A stretch of DNA of 5,528 nucleotides from Chloroflexota bacterium (GTDB taxonomy: Bacteria > Chloroflexota > Dehalococcoidia > GIF9 > AB-539-J10). The stretch covers positions 167,663-173,190 of the forward strand of contig CP070793.1 of NCBI GenBank assembly GCA_020346965.1, in the 5' to 3' direction. The stretch's first letter is position 1, and each line of letters opens with the position of its first letter. The notes beneath the pieces are model-generated. The model saw only the letters and a program-made list of their open reading frames with translations. It was not told where the DNA came from and made no database searches. This document shows, piece after piece, positions 5,203 through 5,528 of the stretch. The position numbers and the translations under genes are program-made.

Positions 5203-5528
5203 GGGGGTGGCTCAGATATGCCGCCGGTTTTAGCTTGAAAACCGTCGGCATTTTCCATTTGCTCGATGAGATGGTCTTGAAGTCCCGGCATAACATGCCC
5301 GTAAATGTCTAACGTCGTCTTGGCTGATTTGTGTCCCAATATCTCCTGAACCGCTTTAACTGGGATTGCCTTGTTTAGCAGGTACGTAGCGTGGGTGTGC
5401 CGTAAATCATGAAAGCGTATTCTTCGGAGTCCAAGGGTTCTTAGGCTACGCTGGAAGCTTTTGGTAACGCTATCCCCGTTCAACGGTGAACCATCTCTGC
5501 TACAGAAGACAAAGCCATCCGGATTACC
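5139..5528 (-). CDS. Tyrosine recombinase/integrase, C-terminal catalytic part
   Basis: The frame is open to the right edge, so the N-terminus is outside the window; 129 residues are visible. The TTG at 5483 is not the true start, because the frame continues upstream as GNPDGFVFCSRDGSPLNGD, a typical lead-in to this domain. Catalytic residues in order are HDLRH (HxxR box, visible residues 40-44), LGH (His66) and Tyr76 in DIYGHV, the nucleophile. The first catalytic Arg must lie upstream. After MPGLQDHLIEQMENAD comes an unusual tail. Its final 20 residues, GASGRIRTDDRRFTKPLLYP, and the TGA stop are the antisense of tRNA-Thr (5202-5139). The enzyme would insert and excise the element at this tRNA. 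The catalytic core looks intact, so the gene may be active. Confidence 0.93.
   Translation of the reverse strand, partial: GNPDGFVFCSRDGSPLNGDSVTKSFQRSLRTLGLRRIRFHDLRHTHATYLLNKAIPVKAVQEILGHKSAKTTLDIYGHVMPGLQDHLIEQMENADGFQAKTGGISEPPPGASGRIRTDDRRFTKPLLYP
5175..5202. other. Probable attachment site (tRNA 3' end)
   Basis: The T arm, 3' acceptor strand and CCA of tRNA-Thr directly adjoin an integrase gene. Elements with tyrosine recombinases commonly carry a copy of the tRNA 3' end that restores the gene on insertion, so the recombined junction is expected in this segment. The exact core cannot be set without the second copy at the far end of the element, which is outside the window. Confidence 0.55.
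5203..5528. mobile_element. End of an integrative element inserted at tRNA-Thr, partial
   Basis: DNA to the right of the tRNA CCA contains an integrase gene reading toward the tRNA and continues past the window edge. The element type (prophage, integrative and conjugative element, or genomic island) cannot be told from 326 bp. Genes left of the tRNA look like ordinary chromosomal genes. Confidence 0.7.
5218..5254 (+). terminator. Intrinsic terminator after tRNA-Thr, inside the integrase gene
   Basis: ATGCCGCCGGTTTT (5218-5231) and AAAACCGTCGGCAT (5238-5251) form a 14-bp stem with one mismatch (C5224 against T5245) around the loop AGCTTG. The run TTTT (5251-5254) follows in the plus direction, and no T-run follows in the minus direction. 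The hairpin fits termination of the tRNA transcript 16 nt past the CCA. It also encodes part of the integrase tail on the other strand. Confidence 0.7.

Noticed and set aside
1..5528. CRISPR array, insertion sequence, toxin-antitoxin pair or retron
   Set aside because: No regularly spaced repeats, transposase, terminal inverted repeats, paired small genes or reverse transcriptase were seen.

Overview
The window comes from a bacterial chromosome of moderate GC content (about mid-40s percent by eye) with bacterial sigma70-type promoters. The mix of genes suggests a Chloroflexota/Dehalococcoidia-like anaerobe: a DUF998-like membrane protein, a long TspO-like protein, a CrtQ/CrtO-like pair, and a J-domain protein with an SH3-like tail. 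That assignment is a recollection of similar proteins, not a search result, so confidence is modest.

Layout, left to right. (1) Positions 2-340: the C-terminal end of a DUF998-like membrane protein, cut by the window edge. (2) 556-1347: a long tryptophan-rich (TspO/MBR-like) membrane protein with its own near-consensus promoter (TTTACA-17-TATAAT) and a strong AGGAGG ribosome-binding site. (3) 1477-3823: a probable three-gene operon. It holds a membrane family-2 glycosyltransferase (CrtQ-like), a small membrane acyltransferase (CrtO-like) joined by a TAATG overlap, and 29 bp later an AlkD-type DNA alkylation repair glycosylase. The first two match the last two sugar and acyl steps of staphyloxanthin synthesis in family, size and order, but no carotenoid backbone genes are visible. 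They more probably decorate some lipid. (4) 3979-4425: a J-domain co-chaperone with an SH3/KOW-like C-terminus. Its TATAAT lies 7 bp before the ATG, so the mRNA is predicted to be leaderless, and an interrupted palindrome sits just upstream of the promoter. (5) 4493-4888, minus strand: a small uncharacterised membrane protein with a His-Leu-His-His-Trp motif. (6) 4889-5127: a divergent regulatory region with three candidate promoters, two of which point at the tRNA. (7) 5128-5202: tRNA-Thr(CGT) with an encoded CCA. (8) 5139-5528, minus strand: the C-terminal catalytic half of a tyrosine recombinase running off the right edge. Its last 20 codons and stop codon are the antisense of the tRNA.

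The right end is therefore very probably one end of an integrative element inserted at the 3' end of the tRNA-Thr gene, with the rest of the element beyond the window. The most interesting signals are the integrase coding sequence using host tRNA as its C-terminus and stop, the tRNA terminator lying inside the integrase gene, and a recurring pattern of -10 boxes only 7-12 bp from start codons. No CRISPR array, insertion sequence, rRNA or clearly new multi-gene system was found.
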